Shown: positions 18,599-27,529 of the stretch, piece after piece
Layout: the number at the start of each line of letters is the position of its first letter
Numbering within the stretch: the first letter of the stretch is position 1
Source of the DNA: JABDIP01 sp965227455
GTDB taxonomy: Bacteria; Pseudomonadota; Alphaproteobacteria; DSM-16000; Inquilinaceae
Length of the DNA stretch: 64,000 bases
Direction of reading: 5' to 3'
Assembly: GCA_965227455.1 (NCBI GenBank)
Contig: OZ245752.1
Span: 4,154,001 to 4,218,000 of the forward strand
Position numbers and translations under genes: made by a program
The notes under the pieces: model-generated
What the model saw: only the letters and a program-made list of their open reading frames with translations
What the model was told of the DNA's origin: nothing
Database searches by the model: none

Positions 18599-18995
18599 CG
18601 CCATCCTCGGCCGGCTCCGCCTGCGGCCGTGCCGCGCCTTCCAGCAGGGAGGCGATGTGCTCGGCATGGTCGAAGCTGCCGTCGTACTGGAAGCTGAGCG
18701 TGGGGGTGAATTTCAGCCGCATGGCGCGACCGACCTGGCCGCGGATGTAAGGCGCCGCCCGGCGCAGCGCGGCCAGGATCACCTCGCGGTCGCCGCCGCC
18801 GAAGGGCAGCACGAAGGCTGTCGCGTTTCGCAGATCGTGGGTCACGCGGACCTCGCTGACGGTCACCGACACGTCGTGCAGATCCGGGTCGCGCAGATCG
18901 CCGCGAGACAGGATCGCCGACAAGGTGTGGCGCAACTCCTCGCCCACCCGCAATTGCCGTTGCGACGGCGCGCGTTCAGCCCGGCCTTTGTTCAC
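18588..18995 (-). CDS. rbfA: 30S ribosome-binding factor A
   Basis: A 135-residue late 30S maturation factor with a KH-like fold. 'SQRQLRVGEELRHTLSAIL', 'VSVTVSEVRVTHDLRNATAFVLP' and 'RAAPYIRGQVGRAMRLKFTPTLSFQYD' match RbfA. The acidic C-terminal tail (AEPAEDGDGE) overlaps the truB start. It is positioned between infB and truB as in most proteobacteria. Confidence 0.96.
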   Translation of the reverse strand: MNKGRAERAPSQRQLRVGEELRHTLSAILSRGDLRDPDLHDVSVTVSEVRVTHDLRNATAFVLPFGGGDREVILAALRRAAPYIRGQVGRAMRLKFTPTLSFQYDGSFDHAEHIASLLEGAARPQAEPAEDGDGE

Positions 18996-19056
18996 GATGG
19001 TCGTTCTTTCTCGTCGGTCGCCGGCCGCCCGAATGCGGGGCCGGCGGGCGGGAGCG

Positions 19057-21690
19057 CTAGAGCTCCCGCGCCACCTCTTCGGTCTCGAAGGCTTCGATGA
19101 AATCGCCGATCTTGATGTCGTCGTAATTCTCGAACGCCATGCCGCACTCGTAGCTTTCGCGCACTTCCTTGACCTCGTCCTTGAAGCGCTTGAGGGTCTT
19201 CAGCCGTCCCTCGTGGATCACCACGTTGTCACGCAACAGGCGCACGCCGGCACCGCGCTTGACGATGCCCTCGGTGACCATGCAGCCGGCCACCTTGCCG
19301 ACCTTGGTGATCGAGAACACCTCGCGGATCTCGGCGTTGCCGATGAAGCGTTCCCGCACGCTCGGCGCCAGCATGCCGGTCAGCGCGCCCTTCACATCGT
19401 CGATGACGTCGTAGATCACGCTGTAGTAGCGGATCTCCAGCCCGTCGCGGCGCGCCATCTCGCGAGCCTGCGGGTTGGCGCGGACGTTGAAGCCGATGAT
19501 CATGGCGCCGGTCGCCGCGGCCAGGGTGATGTCGCTCTCATTGATGCCGCCGACGGCGGAATGCAGGACGCGGACCTTCACCTCCTCGCTGTCGCCGGCC
19601 AGCTTCTCCAGGTTCGAGGCGATGGCCTCGACGGAGCCCTGCACGTCGCCCTTGATGACCACCGGCAGCTCCTTGACCTCGCCGGCCTGGATCTGGGTGA
19701 ACATCTGCTCCAGGGAGCCGCGGCCGCTGGCGACCTGGGCCGCCTCGCGCTTCTTGCGGCTGCGGAACTCGGCGATCTCGCGGGCCCGCGCCTCGGTCTC
19801 GACGACGACGAAATCGTCGCCCGCCAGCGGCGTGCCGTTGAGGCCCAGCACCTCGATCGGAAGCGACGGGCCGGCCTCCTCGACCTGCTCGCCGCGATCG
19901 TTGATCAGGGCCCGCACCCGACCCCATTCGCTGCCGGTGACGAAGATGTCGCCGACATTGACCGTGCCGCGCTGCACCAGAACCGTGGCCACCGAGCCGC
20001 GGCCGCGCTCCAGCTTGGCCTCTACGACCACGCCTTCGCCGGCACGGTTCGGGTTGGCCTTCAGCTCCAGCAGCTCGGCCTGCAGCAGGATCGCCTCTTC
20101 CAGCTTGTCCAGCCCGTCCTTGGTCTTGGCCGAGACCTCCACCGCCAGCACGTCGCCGCCGACATCCTCGACCACGATCTCGTGCTGCAGCAGGCCGTCG
20201 CGGACCTTCTGGGGATTGGCGTCCGGCAGGTCGCATTTGTTGATGGCGACGATGATCGGCACCTCGGCTGCCTTGGCATGGCGGATCGCCTCGATGGTCT
20301 GCGGCATCACCGCATCGTCGGCGGCGACCACCAGCACGACCAGATCGGTGGTGTTGGCGCCGCGGGCGCGCATCTCGGTGAAGGCGGCGTGGCCCGGCGT
20401 GTCGATGAAGGTGATGCGGTCGCCGGACTGCAGCTGCACCTGATAGGCGCCGATGTGCTGGGTGATGCCGCCGGCTTCGCGGCTCGCCACATCGGTCTCC
20501 CGCAGGGCATCCAGCAGCGAGGTCTTGCCGTGGTCGACATGGCCCATGACGGTGACCACCGGCGGCCGCGGCAGCAGGGTGTCGGGCTTGTCCTCGTCGC
20601 CGGCGAGCCCGATCTCGACATCGGATTCGGCGACCCGCTTCAGCCGGTGGCCGAATTCGCCGACCACCAGCTCGGCGGTGTCGGCGTCGATGGTCTGATT
20701 GATGGTCGCCATGACGCCCATCTTCATCAAGGTCTTGATCACGTCGGCGCCGCGCTCGGCCATGCGATTGGCCAGCTCCTGCACCGTGATGACCTCGGGG
20801 ATGACGACGTCGCGGATGATCTTCTCCTGCGGCTGCTGGTTCTCGTCGCGGTGCTGCTTCTGGCGTGCGCGGCGGACCGCGGCCAGGCTGCGGGTGCGCT
20901 CGACCGATCCGGTCAGCGCCTGGTTGACCGTCAGCTTGCCGCTGCGCCGGCGCTGGTCGCCGCGACCGCGTGCCGGCGGAGTCGGCCGGCGGACCTCGGC
21001 CCGGCCGCCCGGCTTGCGGCCGCGTCCGGTGTCGGTGTCTTCCGGCGTCGGGGTGGCGGCGCCACCGACCTTGGCGACGGCGGCACGGGCGGTACGGTCG
21101 GCGACCTTGCGCCGTTCATCCTCGTCCGCCTTCTCGGCTTCGCGGCGCTTGCTGTCGGCCTCGCGGCGCTGGCGGTCGACCTCTTCCAGCCGCTGCTGCT
21201 CGTCCTCGGCCTTGCGGCGCTCCTCTTCCTCGATCTTGCGCAGCTCGTCGAGTTCGCGCTGGCGCAGCGCCTCGGCGTCCAACGGTGCGGGCTCGGCTTC
21301 CTCGGGCGGCGGCTCGACGACCTCTTCGGCGCCAGCCGGAATCGCCGGCTCCAGCACCTTCCGGGCCTCCTCCTCGCGCAGGGCGGATCGCAGGGCCTTT
21401 TCCCGGGCTTCCCGCTCGGCCTGGGTCAGGGTGCGGGTGGCGCGGGCGCGGCCGCGAACCGTGGCAGCCGTGCCGTCGGCCGATACCGTGCGGGCATCGC
21501 CGGCCTCGGCGCTCGGCGCATTGTCGAGCGTGAGCTTCGGCCGCCGGACCTCGACCTGAACGGTCTTGGTGCGGCCATGGGAGAAGCTCTGGCGCACATG
21601 GCTCGATTCCAGCCCCTTGCGCACATCCAGCTTGCCCCGGCCACTGAGGCTCAAAGTCGTCTTGCGGTCTTGGTCTTTGCTATCCGTCAT
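19057..21690 (-). CDS. infB: Translation initiation factor IF-2
   Basis: An 877-residue GTPase that brings fMet-tRNA to the 30S subunit. A long charged N-terminal region rich in Glu, Arg and Lys (about 80-250) leads to an IF2_N segment, then the G domain near residue 380 (GHVDHGKT, 'DTPGHAAF', 'NKCDLP'), domain II, and the C-terminal fMet-binding domain ending 'FETEEVAREL'. The low-complexity N-terminus leaves long antisense frames that are not genes. It lies between ylxR and rbfA. Confidence 0.98.
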   Translation of the reverse strand: MTDSKDQDRKTTLSLSGRGKLDVRKGLESSHVRQSFSHGRTKTVQVEVRRPKLTLDNAPSAEAGDARTVSADGTAATVRGRARATRTLTQAEREAREKALRSALREEEARKVLEPAIPAGAEEVVEPPPEEAEPAPLDAEALRQRELDELRKIEEEERRKAEDEQQRLEEVDRQRREADSKRREAEKADEDERRKVADRTARAAVAKVGGAATPTPEDTDTGRGRKPGGRAEVRRPTPPARGRGDQRRRSGKLTVNQALTGSVERTRSLAAVRRARQKQHRDENQQPQEKIIRDVVIPEVITVQELANRMAERGADVIKTLMKMGVMATINQTIDADTAELVVGEFGHRLKRVAESDVEIGLAGDEDKPDTLLPRPPVVTVMGHVDHGKTSLLDALRETDVASREAGGITQHIGAYQVQLQSGDRITFIDTPGHAAFTEMRARGANTTDLVVLVVAADDAVMPQTIEAIRHAKAAEVPIIVAINKCDLPDANPQKVRDGLLQHEIVVEDVGGDVLAVEVSAKTKDGLDKLEEAILLQAELLELKANPNRAGEGVVVEAKLERGRGSVATVLVQRGTVNVGDIFVTGSEWGRVRALINDRGEQVEEAGPSLPIEVLGLNGTPLAGDDFVVVETEARAREIAEFRSRKKREAAQVASGRGSLEQMFTQIQAGEVKELPVVIKGDVQGSVEAIASNLEKLAGDSEEVKVRVLHSAVGGINESDITLAAATGAMIIGFNVRANPQAREMARRDGLEIRYYSVIYDVIDDVKGALTGMLAPSVRERFIGNAEIREVFSITKVGKVAGCMVTEGIVKRGAGVRLLRDNVVIHEGRLKTLKRFKDEVKEVRESYECGMAFENYDDIKIGDFIEAFETEEVAREL

Positions 21691-21711
21691 CGTGTTCTCA
21701 GCGTACCCGCA

Positions 21712-22428
21712 TCAATGCCGCGTTGCCCGACGGCCCCGGGCCGTCTTCGATTTCCTGACCGTCTTCGCGCTCGCGTCCGTGCCTGTCACGGCATCCCCGC
21801 CGCGCAGCCCCGCCAGGCGCGTCAGCTCCCCACGCAGCCTCTCGGTCAGCGCCCCTGCCGCCACCCCGGCATGTACCACATGGTCGCGTCCGAAGGCGCC
21901 ACCGATCTGCGCTGCGTCCAGCAAGTCGTAGACCGGAACGTCCGGCGCCAGGGCCCGCAGCTTGCCCCGCCCGTCGGCGGCTCCGTCGGAGGCCGCCAGC
22001 AGCAGGGCTGCCCGGCCCGACCGCAGCGCCGCCTTCGCCTTCTCGAACCCCATCACCGCCAGGCCGGCGCGGCGGGCCAGCCCCAGAAGCTCGACGCAAC
22101 GGCGGACCAGCATCGCCTCGACCTGATCGACCAGTTCCTCCGGCACCGTCACGCTCTGCCGGGCGGCGCGGGCGAACTGGCGCTTGGCGACCGCCGTCTC
22201 CAGCGCCTCGCGCCGGGCCGAAACCCACAGGCCCCGACCGGGCAGCCGGCCGGCCAGATCCGGCGTCAGCGTGTCGTCCGGGCCGACGACGAAGCGGATC
22301 ATGGTCTCCTTGGGCCGCACCGCGCGGGTCACCAGACAGCGCCGAGCCGGGCCGGACAACCGCTCGGCGGTTGTCGAACCGGGCCCTGCCGACTTGGCGT
22401 CGGAGGCGGTGTCGGTTGCCATCGTCAT
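21712..22428 (-). CDS. YlxR-family RNA-binding protein fused to an L7Ae-like domain
   Basis: A 238-residue protein. The N-terminal YlxR domain (about 28-100) shows 'RRCLVTRAVRPKETMIRF' and 'GRGLWVSARREAL'. A second domain (about 105-205, 'LLGLARRAGLAVMGFEKAKAAL') resembles ribosomal L7Ae proteins, and the tail is basic (KTVRKSKTARGRRATRH). This two-domain form between nusA and infB is typical of alphaproteobacteria. YlxR of Bacillus binds RNase P RNA. The role of the fused form is not established. Confidence 0.9.
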   Translation of the reverse strand: MTMATDTASDAKSAGPGSTTAERLSGPARRCLVTRAVRPKETMIRFVVGPDDTLTPDLAGRLPGRGLWVSARREALETAVAKRQFARAARQSVTVPEELVDQVEAMLVRRCVELLGLARRAGLAVMGFEKAKAALRSGRAALLLAASDGAADGRGKLRALAPDVPVYDLLDAAQIGGAFGRDHVVHAGVAAGALTERLRGELTRLAGLRGGDAVTGTDASAKTVRKSKTARGRRATRH

Positions 22429-22443
22429 GCGGCCGCGCTCTCC

Positions 22444-23985
22444 CTACTCGCCCGCCGCCGGCTGCTCGCCGGCCTCTTCCGCCGCCGGCGCTTCCGCCGC
22501 CGGCTCCTCATCGTCGAACCAATGCGCCCGGGCCGCCATGATCACCGCATTGGCGGTGTCCTCGCTCATGGCGTCGGCGCCGACGATCTCGATCAGCTCG
22601 TCGCTGGCCAGATCGCCGAGATCGTCCAGGGTCTTGACCCCCTGCTCGCCGAGCTTCACCAGCATCTCCGGCGACAGCAGCTCGATCGCCGCCACATCGT
22701 CGGTGACGCCCAGCTCCCGCGCCTTCTCGGCATTGACCCGGCCAAGCTCGTCCAGATAGCCGATCGCGCGCTGCTGCAGCTCGTGGGCGATATCCTCGTC
22801 GAAGCCCTCGATCTCGGTCAGCTCCTCCAGCGCGATGAAGGCGATCTCCTCCAGCCTGGCGAAGCCCTCGGCGACCAGCAGATGGGCGATCACGTCGTCT
22901 ACGTCCAGGGCGTCCATGAACAGCTGGCTGCGCTGGCGGAATTCCTCGGACCGGCGTTCCGACTCCTCGGCCTCGGTCAGGATGTCGATCTCCCAGCCCG
23001 ACAGCATGGAGGCCAGCCGCACGTTCTGACCGCGGCGGCCAATGGCCAGCGACAGCTGCTCGTCGGGAACCACCACCTCGATCCGCGACTGCTCGGCGTC
23101 CAGCACCACCTTGGTCACCTCGGCCGGGGCCAGGGCATTGACCACGAAGGTCGCCGGGTCCGACGACCACGGAATGATGTCGATCTTCTCGCCCTGCAGC
23201 TCGCCTACGACCGCCTGGACCCGGCTGCCGCGCATGCCGACGCAGGCGCCGACCGGATCGATCGAGCTGTCATGGGACAGCACGCCGATCTTGGCCCGGC
23301 TGCCCGGATCGCGGGCCACCGCCTTGATGTCGATGATGCCGTCATAGATCTCCGGCACCTCCATGGCGAACAGCTTGGCCATGAACTGCGGATGGCTGCG
23401 CGACAGGAAGATCTGCGGACCGCGCGGCTCTTCGCGCACGTCGTAGATATAGGCGCGGACCCGGTCGCCGACCTTGAAATGCTCCCGCGGCAGCAGCTCG
23501 TCGCGGCGCATGATCGCCTCGGCACGGCCGAGATCGACGGTGACGTTGCCGTATTCCACCCGTTTGACCAGCCCGTTGACGATCTCGCCGACCCGGTCCT
23601 TGTACTCCTCGTACTGGCGGTGGCGCTCGGCCTCGCGGACCTTCTGGACGATGACCTGCTTGGCGGTCTGGGCGGCGATGCGGCCGAAATCGATCGGCGG
23701 CAGCGGCTCGATGATGAAATCGCCGACGTTCAGGTTCTCGTCGCGGTGCTTGGCGTCCTCCAGGGTGATCTGGGTCGCCTCGTCCTCGACCGGGTCGGCC
23801 ACCTCGATGAAGCGCTTCAGCTCGATCTCGCCGGATTTGCGGTCGATATGGGCCCGGATATCGTGCTCCAGCCCGTATTTCGACCGGCCGGCCTTTTGGA
23901 TGGCCTGCTCCATCGCGACGAGGACTTCGTCACGCTCGATGCTTTTCTCGCGGGCTACCGCTTCGGCAACTTGCAACAGTTCCAT
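22444..23985 (-). CDS. nusA: Transcription termination/antitermination protein NusA
   Basis: A 513-residue RNA polymerase-associated factor for pausing, termination and rRNA antitermination. Domains in order: the N-terminal polymerase-binding region (1-125), S1 (about 135-200, 'RVEYGNVTVDLGRAEAIMRRDE'), two KH domains (about 205-345, 'GACVGMRGSRVQAVVGEL' and 'AIGRRGQNVRLAS'), then two helical C-terminal repeats and an Ala/Glu-rich acidic tail. It starts 32 nt after rimP. NusA could feed back on the terminator in the rimP leader. Confidence 0.97.
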   Translation of the reverse strand: MELLQVAEAVAREKSIERDEVLVAMEQAIQKAGRSKYGLEHDIRAHIDRKSGEIELKRFIEVADPVEDEATQITLEDAKHRDENLNVGDFIIEPLPPIDFGRIAAQTAKQVIVQKVREAERHRQYEEYKDRVGEIVNGLVKRVEYGNVTVDLGRAEAIMRRDELLPREHFKVGDRVRAYIYDVREEPRGPQIFLSRSHPQFMAKLFAMEVPEIYDGIIDIKAVARDPGSRAKIGVLSHDSSIDPVGACVGMRGSRVQAVVGELQGEKIDIIPWSSDPATFVVNALAPAEVTKVVLDAEQSRIEVVVPDEQLSLAIGRRGQNVRLASMLSGWEIDILTEAEESERRSEEFRQRSQLFMDALDVDDVIAHLLVAEGFARLEEIAFIALEELTEIEGFDEDIAHELQQRAIGYLDELGRVNAEKARELGVTDDVAAIELLSPEMLVKLGEQGVKTLDDLGDLASDELIEIVGADAMSEDTANAVIMAARAHWFDDEEPAAEAPAAEEAGEQPAAGE

Positions 23986-24017
23986 GACGCCGACTGTCTA
24001 ACCTCTTATTCGTCCGT

Positions 24018-24518
24018 TCAGCCCGCGGCGCGCTTCTCAGCGGCGGCCGCGGCCAGCAGTTCATCGGTAATGATCAGCTTGGCGCGGCTGATCTGTTCAA
24101 ACGGCAGCAGGACCGATCCGTCATCGACCAGATCCAGGCGCACCTGCTCGCCTTCCACGCCGGCCAGGGAGCCACGAAACCGCTTGCGGCCGTCGACCGG
24201 CACCCGTGTCTCGACCTTGGCCAGGTGGCCGGCGAAACGCTCGTAGTCCGCAAGGGCCACCAGCGGGCGGTCGATGCCCGGGGAGGAGACCTCCAGGGAA
24301 TAGGCGCCCTCGATCGGATCCTCGACGTCCAGCAGGGCGGAGACCGCACGGCTGATCTCGGCGCAATCCTCGACCGTCATGCCGGCACGGTCGGCGCGCT
24401 CGGCCATGACCTGCAGCACCGGCGCGCGGTCGCCCATCAGCTGCACCCGCACCAGCTCGTATCCCATCGCCGCAATCGACGGCGCCACGATCTCTGCGAC
24501 TCGCGCAGATAGATCCAT
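24018..24518 (-). CDS. rimP: Ribosome maturation factor RimP
   Basis: A 166-residue 30S assembly factor. I chose the ATG at 24518 (MDLSARVAEIVAPSIAAMGY), because the longer frame from 24611 would start at the hairpin of a terminator. Core motifs are 'GYELVRVQLMGDRAPVLQVM', 'DCAEISRAVSALLDVEDPI' and 'YSLEVSSPGIDRPLV'. It is the first gene of the rimP-nusA-ylxR-infB-rbfA-truB-rpsO-pnp series, preceded by a promoter and an intrinsic terminator. Confidence 0.95.
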   Translation of the reverse strand: MDLSARVAEIVAPSIAAMGYELVRVQLMGDRAPVLQVMAERADRAGMTVEDCAEISRAVSALLDVEDPIEGAYSLEVSSPGIDRPLVALADYERFAGHLAKVETRVPVDGRKRFRGSLAGVEGEQVRLDLVDDGSVLLPFEQISRAKLIITDELLAAAAAEKRAAG

Positions 24519-24587
24519 CTTCACCCAGCCTTCCGCTGCGTCTAAGTGCTGATCCCAAGTCCCTGGTCCAACCCGTTGACCGGGAAC

Positions 24588-24613
24588 AAAAAAGGCGGGC
24601 CGAGGGCCCACCC
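24588..24613 (-). terminator. Intrinsic terminator in the rimP leader (possible attenuator)
   Basis: On the minus strand, GGTGGGCC (24612-24605), loop CTC and GGCCCGCC (24601-24594) form an 8-bp stem with one G-U pair, followed by six Ts (24593-24588). It lies about 70 nt before the rimP ATG and about 50 nt after the predicted start from the promoter at 24666-24693, so it would act inside the leader. It could also end read-through from metK-trmB. Confidence 0.8.
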
Positions 24614-24665
24614 TTCTATCGGCATCGCCAGACTTGCGGCATACCGTATGGGATGTTCGCTGCGC

Positions 24666-24693
24666 AATATAGTCATTCCATAACCGCAGGCAA
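24666..24693 (-). promoter_or_regulatory. Likely housekeeping promoter of the rimP-nusA-infB operon
   Basis: On the minus strand, TTGCCT (24693-24688), a 16-nt spacer and TATATT (24671-24666) lie in the 246-nt gap between trmB and rimP. The surrounding 80 nt are notably A/T-richer than the coding regions. Confidence 0.55.
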
Positions 24694-24764
24694 CCATTTT
24701 CGCCGGAATTCGGCGACTTAGCGCGGGTGTGGCCGAGGCTGTCGCCGGGCGGATGGCGTCCGCC

Positions 24765-25474
24765 TCAGCGGGGGATCCGCCGGGCGATGAGATAGGCCGG
24801 TCGCCCGTGCAGGGCCTTGGCCTCATACCGGGTCTCCGGCCAGTCCTCCGGCCGGGCCCGCCAGTCCTCGGCGCGGCGGGCGGTCCACCGGAAGGCGGGG
24901 TGGCGGCGCAACTGGTAGAGCATCCAGTCGATCAGCCCGGCATCGTCGCTCGCCAGCCGGAACTCCGCGTCATCGGCCAGGATCCGGGCCAGGGCGTCCA
25001 GGGTCGCCGGCTGTATGAAGCGGCGGCGGTGGTGGCGGGTCTTCGGCCAGGGATCGGGAAACAGCAGGAAACAGCGGCCGATGGCGGCATCCGGCAGGCT
25101 GTCGATCAGGGGCCGGGCGTCGTCGGCATGGATGCGGACATTGTCGAGCCCGGTCTCTTCGATCCGGCGCAGCAGGCTGGTTACGCCGTTGACGAAGGGC
25201 TCGCAGCCGATCATCCCGATATCGGGATGTTGCGCCGCCTGCCAGGCCAGATGCTCCCCGGCGCCAAAGCCGATCTCCAGCCAATACGCCGCCATGGCCC
25301 GGGGAAACAGGCCCGCGAGATCCAGCGTCTGGTCGGTGGCCGGGATTTCGACGGCGACCTGCGGCAGGAGCCCGTCCAGCAGGGCCTTGCGACCGGCCCT
25401 GAGGGTGCGCCCATGCCGCCGGCCGAAGGACCGGATCGGCGGGGTGTTGCCGGGTCGGCGGTCGCTATTCGAAT

Positions 25475-25478
<4 letters not shown>
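24765..25478 (-). CDS. trmB: tRNA (guanine-N7-)-methyltransferase
   Basis: A 237-residue SAM-dependent enzyme making m7G46 in tRNA. The start is a GTG at 25478 sharing bases with the metK stop (GTGA). Upstream in-frame codons lie inside metK. SAM-binding 'WLEIGFGAGEHLAWQA', 'CEPFVNGVTSLL' and the catalytic-region 'LFPDPWPKTRHHRRRF' are diagnostic. Coupling to metK places a SAM user next to its producer. Confidence 0.96.
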
Positions 25479-26644
<1,166 letters not shown>

Positions 26645-26652
26645 GGTCGATC

Positions 26653-26745
26653 CCTTGTCAGTGGGGCCGGAGCGATCCTCCGGGTCGGCATGGGCGACGG
26701 TTCAGGCGAGAGCTGCCTGCCGGTCGATCGGGGTTTCTGACAAGG
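26653..26745 (-). promoter_or_regulatory. Candidate structured leader of metK
   Basis: On the minus strand, CCTTGTCAG (26745-26737) is a perfect 9-nt complement of CTGACAAGG (26661-26653), which overlaps the AAGG of the metK ribosome site. Between them lie two smaller stems: CAGGC/GCCTG with a 7-nt loop and CCGGAG/CTCCGG with a 5-nt loop. Together these would give a three-way junction hiding the ribosome site. The transcription start is not established, so the 5' arm may or may not be in the RNA. It does not match any SAM riboswitch class I can recognise. Confidence 0.35.
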
Positions 26746-26870
26746 TTCGTCCAGCCGGTCAATAGCGCTTGGCCATCGAACCGGCGGGACAGACCTGGAA
26801 GCCGTCTCAGCGGCCTTGGGAAAACGTCCGGATTTCGGGAGGACGGCCGGCCTCCGCCGACCGCGCCCGC

Positions 26871-27326
26871 CTAGAGCGAAAACCGTCCGGTATTGGCGAT
26901 GGATTTGGTCAGCTCGAAGAGCCGTTTGCGGACCGCCGGATTAGTAATCCGATAGTAGGCCCGAACCAACTCCAGCGTCTCGCGCTTGGCCATCGGATCG
27001 GGCTCGAAGGGTGCGGCATCCTCGTTCAGTTCGAGGCGGCGCGGTGCGGTATCGGTCGCCGGCGCGTCGTCGAAGAAGAACGATACCGGCACGTCCAGCA
27101 CACGGCTCAGATCGAAAAGCCGGCTCGCGCCGATGCGGTTTGCCCCCCGCTCGTATTTCTGAACCTGCTGGAAAGTGAGACCGATAGCCTCACCCAGCTT
27201 CTCCTGACTCATCCCCAGAAGTGTACGGCGAAGCCGCACGCGGCTGCCAACATGCACGTCGATCGGATGGGGCTTGCCCATCTTCGGACGTCCGACTGGC
27301 CTCTTCGTTTTGGTTGTTTCGTTCAC
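26871..27326 (-). CDS. XRE-family transcriptional regulator
   Basis: A 151-residue regulator with a Cro/C1 helix-turn-helix at about 25-80 ('VGSRVRLRRTLLGMSQEKLG', 'LTFQQVQKYERGANRIG'). The start is chosen at the GTG at 27326, 7 nt after GAGAGG. An internal ATG at 27281 is the alternative, giving MGKPHPIDV. The C-terminal part (about 100-151) is helical and ends IANTGRFSL. Close relatives sit between lnt and metK in many alphaproteobacteria. Two AATTGC/GCAATT dyads lie upstream, which would suit autoregulation. Confidence 0.93.
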   Translation of the reverse strand: MNETTKTKRPVGRPKMGKPHPIDVHVGSRVRLRRTLLGMSQEKLGEAIGLTFQQVQKYERGANRIGASRLFDLSRVLDVPVSFFFDDAPATDTAPRRLELNEDAAPFEPDPMAKRETLELVRAYYRITNPAVRKRLFELTKSIANTGRFSL

Positions 27327-27432
27327 CTGTAGCCTCTCAAGTCTTTCCCGCTTTTCATTTCCATCGGCTGAGCGCGGCGTTAAGCGGTTCACGGCGCCTA
27401 ATTTGTAGGGGTGTTCAACCATTCAGACCAGT

Positions 27433-27457
27433 AAATTGCGTGCCCTGGAAGCAATTT
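27433..27457. promoter_or_regulatory. Candidate operator dyad 1 upstream of the XRE gene
   Basis: AAATTGC (27433-27439) and GCAATTT (27451-27457) form a perfect 7-bp inverted repeat with an 11-nt spacer. The half-site matches the dyad at 27507-27528. It lies about 110 nt upstream of the regulator start, and binding is inferred. Confidence 0.4.
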
Positions 27458-27506
27458 CTTTTGAAATCGAATGACTTGTAGCATTCTGCTACCATGCATG
27501 GTCGAA

Positions 27507-27528
27507 AATTGCGGCATATGTCGCAATT
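27507..27528. promoter_or_regulatory. Candidate operator dyad 2 at the end of lnt
   Basis: AATTGCG (27507-27513) and CGCAATT (27522-27528) flank a centre containing CATATG, so nearly the whole 22 bp is palindromic (one mismatched pair). It abuts the lnt stop codon at 27530. The half-site is the same as that of dyad 1. Confidence 0.4.
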
Positions 27529-27529
27529 G

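Noticed and set aside
18925..24246. A 1773-residue open frame on the plus strand across infB, ylxR and nusA.
   Set aside because: It is antisense to well-supported genes and has the low-complexity, His/Asp/Leu-rich composition typical of antisense frames in GC-rich coding DNA.
24519..24764. A tRNA gene in the rimP leader, as metY in E. coli.
   Set aside because: No cloverleaf or TPsiC-like box is visible in this interval.
26645..26870. Known SAM-I, SAM-II or SAM/SAH riboswitch before metK.
   Set aside because: I could not find their conserved cores. Only the new stem arrangement reported above is present.
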